DNA of 64,000 nt, taken from the NCBI RefSeq assembly GCF_020510425.1, contig NZ_JAHBAH010000001.1:2151001-2215000 (forward strand), given 5' to 3'. Below, piece after piece: positions 1-8,678 of the stretch. Positions within the stretch are counted from its first letter, which is position 1. The number at the start of each line of letters is the position of its first letter. This DNA is from Quatrionicoccus australiensis. Lineage in GTDB: Bacteria > Pseudomonadota > Gammaproteobacteria > Burkholderiales > Rhodocyclaceae. The position numbers were made by a program, and so were the translations under genes. The notes beneath the pieces were generated by a model. It was not told where the DNA came from. It saw only the letters and a list, made by a program, of their open reading frames with translations, and did not search any database.

Positions 1-1136
1 GGACCGGGCGCGAGGTGGAGGCGGAAAGTCTTTATCGGATGGCGATCCGGCTCGATCCGGCGTTTGCCACGGCGCATTCGAATCTTGGCGTATTGCTCGT
101 CGATACCAGCCGCGAGGCGGAGGCCGAGGTGAGTTTTCGCGAGGCGCTGCGTCTGCAGCCGGATTATCTGCAGGGGCGGATGAATCTTGCCCAGTTGCTG
201 CTCATGCAGGGGCGTCTGGCGGAAGGCTGGCCGCTTTACGAAAGCCGGCAGCAGGTCTATGTCGAGGCGGGCAGCGGTCCGGCCGTGCGTTTGCCGCCTT
301 GCCCGCAATGGCAGGGCGAGTCGCTGGCCGGCAAGTCCATCGTCGTGCTGCCGGAGCAGGGGATGGGCGACGAGATCCAGTTCGTGCGCTATCTCGTCTG
401 GCTGAAGGCGCAGGGGCCGGCACGCCTGACCCTGGTCTGCCGGGCGGCGCAGAAGGCCTTGCTGCAGACGCTGGCCGGGCCGGATGTCGTACTTGAACTG
501 GGCGAGGCGGCACCGTATCTGGCCGCGCACGATTACTGGGTCTTTCTGCTCAGTTTGCCGCTGCATGCCGGCACGACGCTGGCGACGATTCCGGCGGCGG
601 TTCCGTATCTGTTTGCTGACCCGCTGCGGCGCGAGCGTTTCGCACCGCTGTTGGCGGGCGAGGGCTTGCGCGTTGGCGTCGTCTGGCGCGGCAATCCGTT
701 GCACAGCAACGATGCCGATCGTTCGCTGCCCGGCCTGGAAACGCTGGCGCCGCTGTGGGCGATTGCCGGCGTGCGCTTCTTCAGCCTGCAGAAGAGTCCG
801 CTCGAATTGCCGCCGCCTCCCGCCGGACAGCCGCTGGTCGATCTCGCGTCACAGCTTGGCGATTTTGCCGATACGGCGGCGGCGCTGGCCGGGCTCGACC
901 TGCTGGTCACGGTCGATACCTCGGTCGCTCATTTGGCCGGTGCGCTTGGCGTGCCGTGCTGGATGCTGCTTCCCGTCTATAAATCCGACTGGCGCTGGCA
1001 GAAAGGGCAGAGCGACAGCCCGTGGTACCCTTCCCTGCGCTTGTTCTGGCAGACGCAGCGCGGCGATTGGGCGGGTCCGGTGGTTGAGGTCGCGGCGGCC
1101 TTGCAGGATTTTTTGCAGGCGAGACAGATCGCCTGA
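1..1136 (+). CDS. TPR-containing glycosyltransferase, 5' end missing
   Basis: This is the C-terminal part of a tetratricopeptide-repeat glycosyltransferase. The reading frame is open to the left edge (first full codon at base 3), so the true start lies outside the window. The first ~75 residues form TPR units (SLYRMAIRLDPAFATAHSNL, then SFREALRLQPDYLQGRMNLA). The rest resembles the family-9-like glycosyltransferase domain usually found behind such repeats, including LVTVDTSVAHLAGALGVP near the end, typical of the nucleotide-sugar site of ADP-heptose-transferase-like enzymes. Such proteins often modify surface polysaccharide or flagellin. The acceptor cannot be read from the sequence. It converges with the minus-strand gene ending at 1186. 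Confidence 0.8.
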   Translation, partial: TGREVEAESLYRMAIRLDPAFATAHSNLGVLLVDTSREAEAEVSFREALRLQPDYLQGRMNLAQLLLMQGRLAEGWPLYESRQQVYVEAGSGPAVRLPPCPQWQGESLAGKSIVVLPEQGMGDEIQFVRYLVWLKAQGPARLTLVCRAAQKALLQTLAGPDVVLELGEAAPYLAAHDYWVFLLSLPLHAGTTLATIPAAVPYLFADPLRRERFAPLLAGEGLRVGVVWRGNPLHSNDADRSLPGLETLAPLWAIAGVRFFSLQKSPLELPPPPAGQPLVDLASQLGDFADTAAALAGLDLLVTVDTSVAHLAGALGVPCWMLLPVYKSDWRWQKGQSDSPWYPSLRLFWQTQRGDWAGPVVEVAAALQDFLQARQIA

Positions 1137-1151
1137 AAGTTGCCCGTTTTA

Positions 1152-1165
1152 AGCGGTCGACCGCT
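1152..1165. repeat. Intergenic palindrome AGCGGTCGACCGCT
   Basis: A perfect 14-bp palindrome sits in the 49-bp gap between two convergent genes, flanked by TTTTA on the left and AAAAA on the right. The core CGGTCGACCG recurs in two other non-coding places (15454-15467 and 19340-19353), each beside an A-rich run. There is no T-run after the stem on either strand, so it is not a classical intrinsic terminator. Its role is unknown. Confidence 0.5.
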
Positions 1166-1185
1166 AAAAAGCAGCGATTTTGCTG

Positions 1186-1821
1186 TCAGCCAAGCAGCTT
1201 GCGCTGGTCGAGGAATTTTTCCAGGATTTCGAGGCGGGCGAGCGGGTCTTCGAGTTCGAGCAGCTTTTGCTTGGCGAGATTCTGGACGGGCAGGATCTCG
1301 GTGATGCGGTAGCCGACCCATTCCGCGTCGTCGAAATGATGCGGCTCCGGCATGCGCTCCGGACCGAGGTCGCCGACCACGCGGCGCAGCAGCGGCAGCA
1401 GGCGCTGGCGCTCGGGCGGCACGGCGAGCGGGCCGTTGTCGGAGATGATCTCGACGCGTGCTTCCTGCAATTGGGCGGCGCCCAGGCGTTTTTCCAGAAT
1501 GCGGAAGCGGCGACTGCCGCGCGCGGTGATCTGCAGGATGCCGAGTTGTTCCATTTCCCAGTCGCCGATCTCGGCCAGCGTGCCGACCGGGTGCGGTTCG
1601 GCAGCCGGGCCGGTTTCTTCGCCGCTGGCGATCAGGCAGATGCCGAAGGGCTTGCTTTCCTTCATGCAGGCGGCGGCCATGTCGAGATAGCGCTGCTCAA
1701 AGATCTTCAACGGCAACACGCTGCCGGGAAAGAGCACGGTCTGCAGCGGGAAGAGCGGAATGTCCATGGTTTCGACGACGGGGCCGGATGGCGTGCGGGA
1801 AAAATCGAACCAGCCCATCAT
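1186..1821 (-). CDS. Lon substrate-binding-domain protein (LON N-terminal/PUA-like)
   Basis: This stand-alone protein of about 211 residues corresponds to the N-terminal substrate-recognition domain of Lon protease, with no ATPase or protease domain. The family hallmark is the opening MDIPLFPLQTVLFPGSVLPL followed by FEQRYLDM. The function of such proteins is poorly defined; a role in protein binding or quality control is inferred from Lon. Its start overlaps the ubiX stop as ATGA (ATG at 1821, or the next ATG at 1818), so it is probably co-translated as the last gene of the rapZ-to-ubiX run. Confidence 0.85.
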   Translation of the reverse strand: MMGWFDFSRTPSGPVVETMDIPLFPLQTVLFPGSVLPLKIFEQRYLDMAAACMKESKPFGICLIASGEETGPAAEPHPVGTLAEIGDWEMEQLGILQITARGSRRFRILEKRLGAAQLQEARVEIISDNGPLAVPPERQRLLPLLRRVVGDLGPERMPEPHHFDDAEWVGYRITEILPVQNLAKQKLLELEDPLARLEILEKFLDQRKLLG

Positions 1822-2423
1822 TCGCCCCAGCGTTGCATCAAGGTGTGCGGCACGCCGACCTGGTCGAGGACGCGGGCGACTACGAAGTCGACGATGTCCT
1901 GCACGCTTTGCGGGTGCTGGTAGAAACCGGGGCTGGGCGGCAGGATGACGGCACCGGCGCGTGACAGGCGCAGCATGTTTTCGAGGTGGATGGCCGAGAA
2001 CGGCGTTTCACGTGGAACCAGCACCAGCTTGCGGCCTTCCTTGAGGACGACGTCGGCGGCGCGTTCGATGAGATTGTCGGCCAGGCCCTGGGCGATGGCG
2101 GCCAGCGTGCCCATCGAACACGGGCAGACGACCATCGCGTCGGGCGGGTTGGAACCGGAGGCGACCGGCGCGAACCATTCCTCGCGGCCGAAAACGGCCA
2201 GTTTTTCCGCGTCGACCGTTGGGAAGCGGGCGAGCAGGGCAGCTTTGGCCTCGCTCGGCCGTGACGGCAATTCAAAATCCAGTTCCTGCCGCGCGACGAC
2301 CTGGGAGGCCTGCGAGTAGAGCAACTGCACTTGGCAGCCGGCGGTGAGCAGGCATTCCAGCAGGCGCAGGCCGTAGGGCATGCCGGAGGCGCCGGTCAGG
2401 GCAAGGCAGATGGTCTTGGGCAT
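1818..2423 (-). CDS. ubiX: Flavin prenyltransferase UbiX
   Basis: UbiX joins a dimethylallyl group to FMN to make the prenylated flavin needed by UbiD-type decarboxylases, here presumably for ubiquinone synthesis and perhaps aromatic degradation. The protein has 201 residues, normal for the family. It opens with LALTGASGMPYGLRLLE, the Rossmann-like FMN site, and carries VVCPCSMGTLAAIAQG and LVLVPRETPFSAIHLENM, the characteristic phosphate- and flavin-binding segments. The start overlaps the upstream stop as TAATG. No ubiD is visible in this window. Oxygen-independent ubiquinone genes ubiU/V/T lie 28 kb away. Confidence 0.95.
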   Translation of the reverse strand: MPKTICLALTGASGMPYGLRLLECLLTAGCQVQLLYSQASQVVARQELDFELPSRPSEAKAALLARFPTVDAEKLAVFGREEWFAPVASGSNPPDAMVVCPCSMGTLAAIAQGLADNLIERAADVVLKEGRKLVLVPRETPFSAIHLENMLRLSRAGAVILPPSPGFYQHPQSVQDIVDFVVARVLDQVGVPHTLMQRWGE

Positions 2424-2941
2424 TAGCGGACTTCCGGTGGGGCGGGTTCAGCCAGCAGTTTAGCCGCGATCAGGCCGTTGATGGTGCCGAAGACCAGCGC
2501 CGCGCCGGCAAAGACCGGGGTGAGCAGGAAGACGCCGTCGTGTGGGATCAGCCAGGCGCGGGCGAGCAGCAACTGGCCGCCGATATGCGCGAAGGCGGCG
2601 AGGATGGACAGGCTGACCGGGCCGAACCAGCGCTGCGGCAGATGCCGGGCGAGGCCGAGGGTGAGCAGGCTGAGCGTGGTGCCGGTCAGCGACAGGAAGA
2701 AGCCGGGCGCTAGGAAATAGCCGAGTAGCAGGCTGCCGGCCAAAACCCGCAGGCCGCTGACCCAGACCGCCGTGCCCCAGCCGTAGCGGGCGAGGACGAC
2801 GAGGGTGACGATATTGGCAAGGCCCGGCTTGACGCCGGGCAGCGGCGACGGGATCGCCGCATCGACCAGCGACAGGCCGACCGCTGCGGTAGCCAGCCAG
2901 GCGACGCGACGGTCTTCGGCGGTGACCACGATTTGAGTCAC
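2423..2941 (-). CDS. Gx transporter family membrane protein (heptaprenyl-diphosphate-synthase component I-like)
   Basis: This is a small, very hydrophobic protein with about five or six membrane segments and the conserved stretch LPGVKPGLANIVTLVVLARY, typical of the Gx transporter/Hpre_diP_synt_I family (S-component-like architecture). Its substrate is not known. I placed the start at GTG 2941 because the family begins just before the first membrane helix, giving 172 residues. An ATG at 3073 or one at 3094 would add 44-51 low-complexity residues spanning a GC-rich inverted repeat (near 2941-2960). It sits directly downstream of a NusG-II protein, a pairing also common in other bacteria. Confidence 0.75.
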   Translation of the reverse strand: MTQIVVTAEDRRVAWLATAAVGLSLVDAAIPSPLPGVKPGLANIVTLVVLARYGWGTAVWVSGLRVLAGSLLLGYFLAPGFFLSLTGTTLSLLTLGLARHLPQRWFGPVSLSILAAFAHIGGQLLLARAWLIPHDGVFLLTPVFAGAALVFGTINGLIAAKLLAEPAPPEVR

Positions 2942-3053
2942 GCCGGGCCGTGGCCCGGGGTCTCCTCGCGACGAGTTTGCTGCGCCTTCGGCGCGAGTAT
3001 TGTCTGTCGCGCTCGCCTCGCCATGAATGGCAGCGCCTGCACCAGACGCGTGC

Positions 3054-3428
3054 TCAGTAACTGATCGAGTCATAGACCTTGGTCCGGCCGGCAATCTGGA
3101 CGCTGACGCGGTTCGGGGCGCAGATGGCGATTTCGCCGGGGCGCATCAGCCAGCCCTGCTTGACGCAATACTGGCGCGGCCCGGGATCGGAGATGACGCG
3201 GGCGCGGCCGGGCTCGATGGCGATCAGTGTCGTGCCGAGCGGGCCGCTGACTTCGAATTGCTTGCGGCTGCGCAGGTCGACTTCGGCAAAGACCTGACCC
3301 TCCTGGCGAATGATCGCGCGCTCGGCCATGCCGCCTTGCCAGAAGAGCGGAATGCTGCCGCCGACGGCCAGGGCGCCGAGCAGCATGACCAGCCAGTCGC
3401 CGGGGCGGAGCAGGTTCAGCCAATGCAT
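3054..3428 (-). CDS. NusG domain II-containing membrane-anchored protein
   Basis: This ~124-residue protein has one N-terminal membrane segment (WLVMLLGALAVGGSIPLFW) followed by a small beta domain of the NusG-II type that ends in a tyrosine. The likely start is ATG 3428 (MHWLNLLRPGDW). An in-frame ATG at 3515 would add 29 residues overlapping rapZ. The family is often linked to redox or flavin-transfer genes and to Gx transporters, and the transporter gene does follow immediately. The biochemical function is not established. Confidence 0.75.
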   Translation of the reverse strand: MHWLNLLRPGDWLVMLLGALAVGGSIPLFWQGGMAERAIIRQEGQVFAEVDLRSRKQFEVSGPLGTTLIAIEPGRARVISDPGPRQYCVKQGWLMRPGEIAICAPNRVSVQIAGRTKVYDSISY

Positions 3429-3465
3429 GGCGGCTGGTGTGGGCAGGCAGGCAAGGAAAGGCCGC

Positions 3466-4308
3466 TCAGCCGGCCAGCGTACGGTGGCGGACCAGAACGC
3501 GGGCCTGCCGGGCAAACTGGCGGCCCAGCCATTCCGCGATGTAAACCGAACGATGCTGGCCGCCGGTACAGCCGATGGCCACGGTCAGGTAATTGCGGTT
3601 GTCGCGGATGTAGGCGGGCAGCCAGTTGCTGACGAAGCGGCTGATGTCGTCGCGCATGCGGCGGACTTCCGTTTCGCCTTCGAGGAAGTCGATGACCGGC
3701 TGGTCGCGCCCGGTGAGCGGGCGCAGTTCGGTGTCGTAATGCGGGTTGGGCAGGCAGCGCACGTCGAAGACGAGATCGGCATCGAGCGGCAGGCCATGCT
3801 TGAAACCGAAGGACTCGAACATCAGGGTCAGGCCCTGGCCGGGTTCGGCTTCGATGAACTGGCGCACCCATTCGCGCAGCGCGTTGGCTTTCAGACCGCT
3901 GGTGTCGATGCGGTGACCGAGATCGGAAATCGGGGTCAGCATGTCGCGCTCGGCGCGGATCGACTCTTCCAGCGTCTGGTCGGCGGTGGCCAGCGGGTGG
4001 CGGCGGCGCGATTCGGAGTAGCGCTTGAGCAGCGTCTCCTGATTGGCGTGCAGGAACAGGAAATTGTGGCGTGTGCCGCTTTCGGTCAGCTTTAGCAGCT
4101 TTTCCGGCAGAAGTTCGATGCCATGCCCGGAGCGGGCATCGATGGCAACCGCCACCTTGGCGATCTGTTCTTCCTTGAGCATGCCGACCAAGAGCGTCAG
4201 CATCGACACCGGCAGGTTGTCGACGCAGTAGTAGCCGGCATCTTCGAGCAGGTGCAGGGCAACCGACTTGCCTGAGCCGGAAAGGCCGCTGATGAGAATG
4301 AGTTCCAT
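3466..4308 (-). CDS. rapZ: RNase adapter protein RapZ
   Basis: RapZ is a GTP/ATP-binding adapter. In enterobacteria it presents the small RNA GlmZ to RNase E and so tunes glucosamine-6-phosphate synthase. The start MELILISGLSGSGKS (ATG 4308) gives 280 residues, the family length, and puts the Walker A motif GLSGSGKS at residues 8-15. Near the C terminus GCTGGQHRSVYIAEWL is the conserved RNA/sugar-binding region. An upstream in-frame ATG at 4344 is unlikely. The usual neighbours ptsN/hprK are absent here, and no GlmZ-like RNA is recognisable. Confidence 0.93.
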   Translation of the reverse strand: MELILISGLSGSGKSVALHLLEDAGYYCVDNLPVSMLTLLVGMLKEEQIAKVAVAIDARSGHGIELLPEKLLKLTESGTRHNFLFLHANQETLLKRYSESRRRHPLATADQTLEESIRAERDMLTPISDLGHRIDTSGLKANALREWVRQFIEAEPGQGLTLMFESFGFKHGLPLDADLVFDVRCLPNPHYDTELRPLTGRDQPVIDFLEGETEVRRMRDDISRFVSNWLPAYIRDNRNYLTVAIGCTGGQHRSVYIAEWLGRQFARQARVLVRHRTLAG

Positions 4309-4379
4309 CAGCCAGAGCATAATCAACGCGGCGCGGCCCGGCAACCCGCGGCATAATAGAAATAAACAAGGAGATGCTC

Positions 4380-5555
4380 ATGCCCTCGCCCCTTCCCCTG
4401 CTCGAATTGCCCTTTCTCGCCGAGTTGACCGCCCAGCGCCGCGATATCCACGCGCATCCCGAACTGGCTTTCGACGAGAACCGGACGGCCGAACTGGTCG
4501 CCCGCGAACTGGAGCGTTACGGCCTGGAAGTGCATCGTGGCATCGCCAAAACCGGCGTCGTCGGCGTGTTGCGGGCGGGTTCGTCGGAGAAAATGATCGG
4601 CCTGCGTGCCGACATGGATGCGCTGCCGCTCTGCGAACTCAACGAGTTTCCGCACCACTCGAAACACCAGGGCAAGATGCACGCCTGCGGCCACGACGGG
4701 CATACCGCGATGCTGCTCGGCGCGGCGCGCTATCTCGCAGCGAATCCCGACTTTGACGGCACCGCCGTGTTCATTTTCCAGCCGGCCGAGGAGTCGGAGG
4801 GCGGTGCCGCGGTGATGATCGAGGACGGCCTGTTCGAACGTTTCCCGGTCGATGCGGTATTCGGCCTGCACAACTGGCCGGGCATCCCGGTCGGCGAGAT
4901 GATGGCGATGCCGGGCCCGGTGATGGCCGGCACCTGTGCCTTCGAGATTTTCGTGCGCGGGCACGGCTGCCATGCCGCGATGCCGCACCAGGGCGTCGAC
5001 TCCATCGTCGCCGGCGCGCAACTGGTACAGGCGCTGCAGACCGTGGTCAGCCGCACGCTGCATCCCTGCGAGTCGGCGGTGGTCAGCGTCACGCAATTCC
5101 ATGCCGGCGAAGCCTGGAACATCATTCCGGAAGAGGTCGTCTTGCGCGGCACCATCCGCAGTTTCAAGCCCGAGGTGCAGGAGAACGTCGAGCGCGCCAT
5201 CGAGCGTTTGTGCAGTGGCATTGCGGCCGCCAACGGCGCCCAGATCACGGTGCATTTCGATCATCGTTACCCGCCGACGGTCAACAGTCCTGCCGAGGCA
5301 AAATTCTGTCAGGCTGTCGCCAGCTCTGTGTTTGGACAAGAGCGTGTGCTCACTGACATCCTGCCGTCGATGGGGGCGGAGGACTTCGCCTACATGCTGC
5401 GCGAAAAGCCGGGCTGCTACGTCTGGCTCGGCAACGGGCCGGGCACTGGCGGTTGTACGCTGCACAATCCGCATTACGATTTCAACGACGAACTGCTGAC
5501 GCTTGGCGTCAGCTACTGGGTACGCCTGGTGCAACAGGCCATGCCGCGGACCTGA
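4380..5555 (+). CDS. M20 family amidohydrolase (hippurate hydrolase-like)
   Basis: This is a zinc-dependent amidohydrolase of the M20D group, which cleaves N-acyl amino acids such as hippurate or N-acetyl amino acids. Metal ligands are visible in GKMHACGHDGHTAMLLGAAR and in the PAEESEGGA motif with the catalytic glutamate. MPHQGVDSIV and SMGAEDFAYML belong to the dimerisation lid and the C-terminal ligand region. AAGGAG at 4368-4373 is six bases before ATG 4380, which is preferred over ATG 4374. The length (391 residues) is normal. The exact substrate cannot be told from sequence. Confidence 0.9.
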   Translation: MPSPLPLLELPFLAELTAQRRDIHAHPELAFDENRTAELVARELERYGLEVHRGIAKTGVVGVLRAGSSEKMIGLRADMDALPLCELNEFPHHSKHQGKMHACGHDGHTAMLLGAARYLAANPDFDGTAVFIFQPAEESEGGAAVMIEDGLFERFPVDAVFGLHNWPGIPVGEMMAMPGPVMAGTCAFEIFVRGHGCHAAMPHQGVDSIVAGAQLVQALQTVVSRTLHPCESAVVSVTQFHAGEAWNIIPEEVVLRGTIRSFKPEVQENVERAIERLCSGIAAANGAQITVHFDHRYPPTVNSPAEAKFCQAVASSVFGQERVLTDILPSMGAEDFAYMLREKPGCYVWLGNGPGTGGCTLHNPHYDFNDELLTLGVSYWVRLVQQAMPRT

Positions 5556-5559
5556 AAAC

Positions 5560-5850
5560 ATGCATCCGGCCAAGGTCGACCGGTGCCGGCTCGGTCAACT
5601 CACCGATTTGCCCAATATTGGTCCGGCCTGTGCCGCTGATCTGCGTCTGATCGGCATTGGCGAGCCGGCCCAACTGGTCGGGCGCGATCCCTACGCCATG
5701 TACGCGCAGCTTTGCACCGTGACCGGGCAGCGCCACGACCCCTGCGTGATCGATGTCTTCATCTCGATCACGCGTTTCATGGCTGGCGAAGCGGCGCAGC
5801 CGTGGTGGGAATACAGCGCCGAGCGCAAGCGCCGCTTGGGTTCCGCTTAA
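5560..5850 (+). CDS. Helix-hairpin-helix protein (Cdd1/'pathogenicity locus' family)
   Basis: This 96-residue protein starts at ATG 5560, four bases after the amidohydrolase stop. A helix-hairpin-helix motif is visible in [20 protein letters not shown], the DNA-binding turn seen in the Cdd1-like family, sometimes labelled mitomycin-resistance-like. The remainder is basic and ends KRRLGSA. Members are typically uncharacterised single-domain proteins. Its 3' end overlaps the end of the convergent chemoreceptor gene by four bases. Confidence 0.75.
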   Translation: MHPAKVDRCRLGQLTDLPNIGPACAADLRLIGIGEPAQLVGRDPYAMYAQLCTVTGQRHDPCVIDVFISITRFMAGEAAQPWWEYSAERKRRLGSA

Positions 5851-7460
5851 ACCCGGAAGCGGGCGACCGACTGGCTGAGGGCGCCCGAGACGTTTTTCAG
5901 GCGACCGGCCGAGCCGACCACGTCGCGCATTGCCCGGTCGTTCTGCTCAATCAATGCCTGCACTTGTTCGACGTGCGACTGGATAGCGTGCTCGGTCTGA
6001 CTTTCGACATCAATGGCCTGGGCAATGCGTTGCACGACCTGGCTGACTTCGAGCGAACTGGCGTTCATGCGATTGAAAGCCTCGCGCGCCTGATGCGACA
6101 GTTCGACGCTGTGGCCGACCTGCAGCAGTCCTGATTCCATGCCTTCGACAGCGCGCTGGGTACCGTTGCGGATGCGGTCGACCATGGCGGAAATCTCGGC
6201 GGTTGACTGCGTGGTCCTTTCAGCCAGCTTGCGCACTTCATCGGCCACCACGGCAAAGCCGCGCCCCTGTTCGCCGGCGCGGGCCGCTTCGATGGCGGCA
6301 TTGAGGGCGAGCAGATTGGTCTGGCTGGCGATGTCGGAAATGACGCCAAGGATGGAGTTGATCTGTACCGACTGGGCGCCGAGTTCCTGGATATGGCCGG
6401 CGGTCACGCGTACCGACTCGGCCATCGCTTCGGTTTCGACCGCCGTCCTGCCGGCCAGAGCGGCGCCGCTGTCGGAGATGCTGCCCGATTCGGCAACGAT
6501 GCGCTCGGCTTCGCTGACGGCGCTCATCACTTCGTTCAGGCTGCCGGTCAGGTTTTGCGTATTGCCGACCATGGCGCTGGCCAACTGCAGTTGTTGCGTA
6601 CTGCCGGCGGCAACGAGATCGGTGGCATCGGCGACCTGGCGGGCGGTCTGGTCTACATCGCGGGCATGGCCGGACAGCGTGCCGACCAGCTGGCGCAGGT
6701 GTTCCTGCATGGCGGCGAGGGCGGCGAGCAGGCTGTCGCGGTCGTTGCCGAGCAGGCTGATCGGCTGGGTGAGATCGCCGGTTGCCACGGCATTGGCCAC
6801 CTGGCGGGCGTAAGCCGGTTCGCCGCCGAGTTCGCGGCGGACATAGGCGAGCGTCGTTACAACGCTGCCGATACCGATCGCCACGGCGAGCAGGGCGAGG
6901 CCGAGGATGATTTTCTGCTCGCGTTCGACCTGGCTGGTGACTTCGCTGCGATGGGTTTCGGTGAGCTTCTGCAGAGCCTCGATATCATCGAGCAGGGCTT
7001 TCTTGAGGGCACGCCAGGCCGGCGTTTCCTTGCTGTTGATCAGGGTTTTCGCTTCGTCGAGATGGCCGCTCTTGAGTGCTTCCATGACCTGTTTCTGGGC
7101 GTCGGCCTGGGCGCTGGCGAGTGGCTCCAGACGGCTCACCGAACTGGCAAAACCGTCGACGGTGGCGGCGGCCCGGCTGGCCGTATCGCGCGCTGTGGCG
7201 AAATCCTTGCGCGCCTTTTCGAGATTTTCGAAGGCTTTCGGATTGGCCGGGTCGAGCACGATATTGCGCAATGCCTGCCCCATCTGCAAGCCTTGCGCAT
7301 ACATTTCGCGGTAGCCCTGGTTGAGGCTGCCGACGCCGTCGAGAAAAGCGCCGAACTGGGCGGAGGAGGAGTGGAGGCCGCCGTAGGCAACAACAACTGC
7401 GGTGATGAAGGCGGCCATGATCAGTGTCATGCCGAGCAGCAGCCGGTTACGGAAACTCAT
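5847..7460 (-). CDS. Methyl-accepting chemotaxis protein
   Basis: This membrane chemoreceptor of 537 residues has an N-terminal membrane helix (about 7-27), a periplasmic helical sensor of about 155 residues of the four-helix-bundle kind, a second membrane helix (about 186-208), a HAMP linker, and a cytoplasmic signalling coiled coil. The conserved hairpin tip, [20 protein letters not shown] followed by [16 protein letters not shown], binds CheA/CheW. No C-terminal CheR-tethering pentapeptide is seen. The ligand is unknown. The gene stands alone; no che genes are in the window. Confidence 0.95.
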   Translation of the reverse strand: MSFRNRLLLGMTLIMAAFITAVVVAYGGLHSSSAQFGAFLDGVGSLNQGYREMYAQGLQMGQALRNIVLDPANPKAFENLEKARKDFATARDTASRAAATVDGFASSVSRLEPLASAQADAQKQVMEALKSGHLDEAKTLINSKETPAWRALKKALLDDIEALQKLTETHRSEVTSQVEREQKIILGLALLAVAIGIGSVVTTLAYVRRELGGEPAYARQVANAVATGDLTQPISLLGNDRDSLLAALAAMQEHLRQLVGTLSGHARDVDQTARQVADATDLVAAGSTQQLQLASAMVGNTQNLTGSLNEVMSAVSEAERIVAESGSISDSGAALAGRTAVETEAMAESVRVTAGHIQELGAQSVQINSILGVISDIASQTNLLALNAAIEAARAGEQGRGFAVVADEVRKLAERTTQSTAEISAMVDRIRNGTQRAVEGMESGLLQVGHSVELSHQAREAFNRMNASSLEVSQVVQRIAQAIDVESQTEHAIQSHVEQVQALIEQNDRAMRDVVGSAGRLKNVSGALSQSVARFRV

Positions 7461-7489
7461 GGCAAAACCCCTTTGTGAATTAGGGTTTT

Positions 7490-7495
7490 ATTATA
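7490..7495 (-). promoter_or_regulatory. Possible -10 element before the chemoreceptor gene
   Basis: Read on the minus strand this is a perfect TATAAT, 30 bases upstream of the chemoreceptor start. The region 17 bases further upstream has only a weak -35. A nearby GCCGGATAAG resembles the sigma-28 -10 (GCCGATAA) without a well-spaced TAAA, so flagellar-sigma control is possible but unsupported. Confidence 0.35.
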
Positions 7496-7636
7496 CTTAT
7501 CCGGCAAATTTTGGCGCAGATTGCTGATGCTTTACATTTTTGTTGTTTCAGGTCTGTCTCGTTTGCCTTGCAACAAGCGGCACAGGGCTTGGGCGCTGGT
7601 TATCACAAAAGCCTATTGGCATTTTTTCTGCCTCGT

Positions 7637-7948
7637 TCAGGCTGCCGCCTTGCTGACGACAGCAAGGCTTGGCCGTTCTTCCATGCCCTTTTTCAGGGTC
7701 AGGTAGCGCAGGCAGGAAACGCGCAAAAAGGACGAGAAATTGTCGATTTCGCCGCGATAGGCCAGTAATTCATCATAAAGCCGGGCGATCAGCTGGTTGG
7801 TTGTGAATCCGTCACTCGCGGCGAGTTCGGCCAGGATGTCCCAGAACAGGTTTTCCAGGCGGATCTTGGTGACGCAGCCGTGGATGCGCAGCGAGCGCGA
7901 ACGCGACTCGTAGAGGATGGGGTCGGCCTTGACGTAAAGCTCGCACAT
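7637..7948 (-). CDS. Ribbon-helix-helix domain protein
   Basis: This 103-residue basic protein has an N-terminal pattern (SRSLRIHGCVTKIRLENLFW followed by DILAELAASDGFTTNQLIAR) matching the RHH_4-type fold, in which a beta strand contacts DNA and two helices dimerise. It could be a small transcriptional regulator; its target is unknown. A GGAGG lies five bases before ATG 7948. It follows the DJ-1/PfpI gene on the same strand with a 55-base gap. Confidence 0.7.
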   Translation of the reverse strand: MCELYVKADPILYESRSRSLRIHGCVTKIRLENLFWDILAELAASDGFTTNQLIARLYDELLAYRGEIDNFSSFLRVSCLRYLTLKKGMEERPSLAVVSKAAA

Positions 7949-8003
7949 CGCTGCCTCCAGTGCTGAGGAAAGGGCGGCCGCGACTGGCCGCCCGGATACG
8001 ACA

Positions 8004-8585
8004 TCAGAGTTCGATGCGCGTTCCCAGCACCTGCAGGAACTTGGCCAGCCAGTCCGGATGCGCCGGCCAGGCCGGGGCGGTGACCAGCTTGCCGTCTACC
8101 TTGGCCTGGTCGACCGGGATGTCGGCATAGATGCCGCCGGCTGCGCTCACTTCCGGGCCGCAGGCTGGGTAGGCGCTGCAGGTGCGGCTGGCCAGCACGC
8201 TAGCCGCGGCGAGCAGCTGGGCGCCGTGGCAGATCGCGGCAATCGGTTTATTGGTATTGGCGAAATGCTGCACGGCGGCAATCACCTGCGGGTTGAGGCG
8301 CAGGTATTCCGGGGCGCGGCCGCCGGGAATGACCAGCGCGTCGTAGTCCTCGACCTTGATTTCATCGAAGCTGGCGTTGAGCGTGAAATTGTGGCCCGGC
8401 TTCTCGGAATAGGTCTGGTCGCCCTCGAAGTCGTGGATCGCGGTACGCACCTGCTGGCCGGCCTTTTTGCCCGGGCAGACGGCGTGGACCGTATGGCCGA
8501 CCATCAATAGCGCCTGGAAGGGCACCATGGTTTCGTAGTCTTCGGTGTAGTCACCGGTGAGCATGAGGATTTTCTGCGCTGCCAT
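8004..8585 (-). CDS. DJ-1/PfpI family protein
   Basis: This 193-residue cytoplasmic protein has the class I glutamine-amidotransferase-like fold of the DJ-1/PfpI superfamily. The nucleophile elbow [13 protein letters not shown] carries the reactive cysteine followed by histidine, and [18 protein letters not shown] supplies the acidic partner and the glycine-rich loop. Members act as glyoxalases, deglycases, chaperones or peptidases, and sequence alone does not decide which. It has its own ribosome-binding region and stands between the metallo-hydrolase and RHH genes. Confidence 0.88.
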   Translation of the reverse strand: MAAQKILMLTGDYTEDYETMVPFQALLMVGHTVHAVCPGKKAGQQVRTAIHDFEGDQTYSEKPGHNFTLNASFDEIKVEDYDALVIPGGRAPEYLRLNPQVIAAVQHFANTNKPIAAICHGAQLLAAASVLASRTCSAYPACGPEVSAAGGIYADIPVDQAKVDGKLVTAPAWPAHPDWLAKFLQVLGTRIEL

Positions 8586-8678
8586 GTTTGTCTCCTTGGA
8601 ATTGATATTGCGGCAAGGGACATTCTCGGCATATCGCAGGACAGCGGGTAGCAGCCGGTTGCTACCGGCATGAAAAAC

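Noticed and set aside
1137..1185. Terminator formed by the AGCGGTCGACCGCT palindrome
   Set aside because: No U-run follows on either strand; kept only as a repeat.
2941..3094. A 44-51 residue N-terminal extension of the Gx transporter
   Set aside because: It is low-complexity, crosses a GC-rich palindrome and would exceed the family length, though the start remains uncertain.
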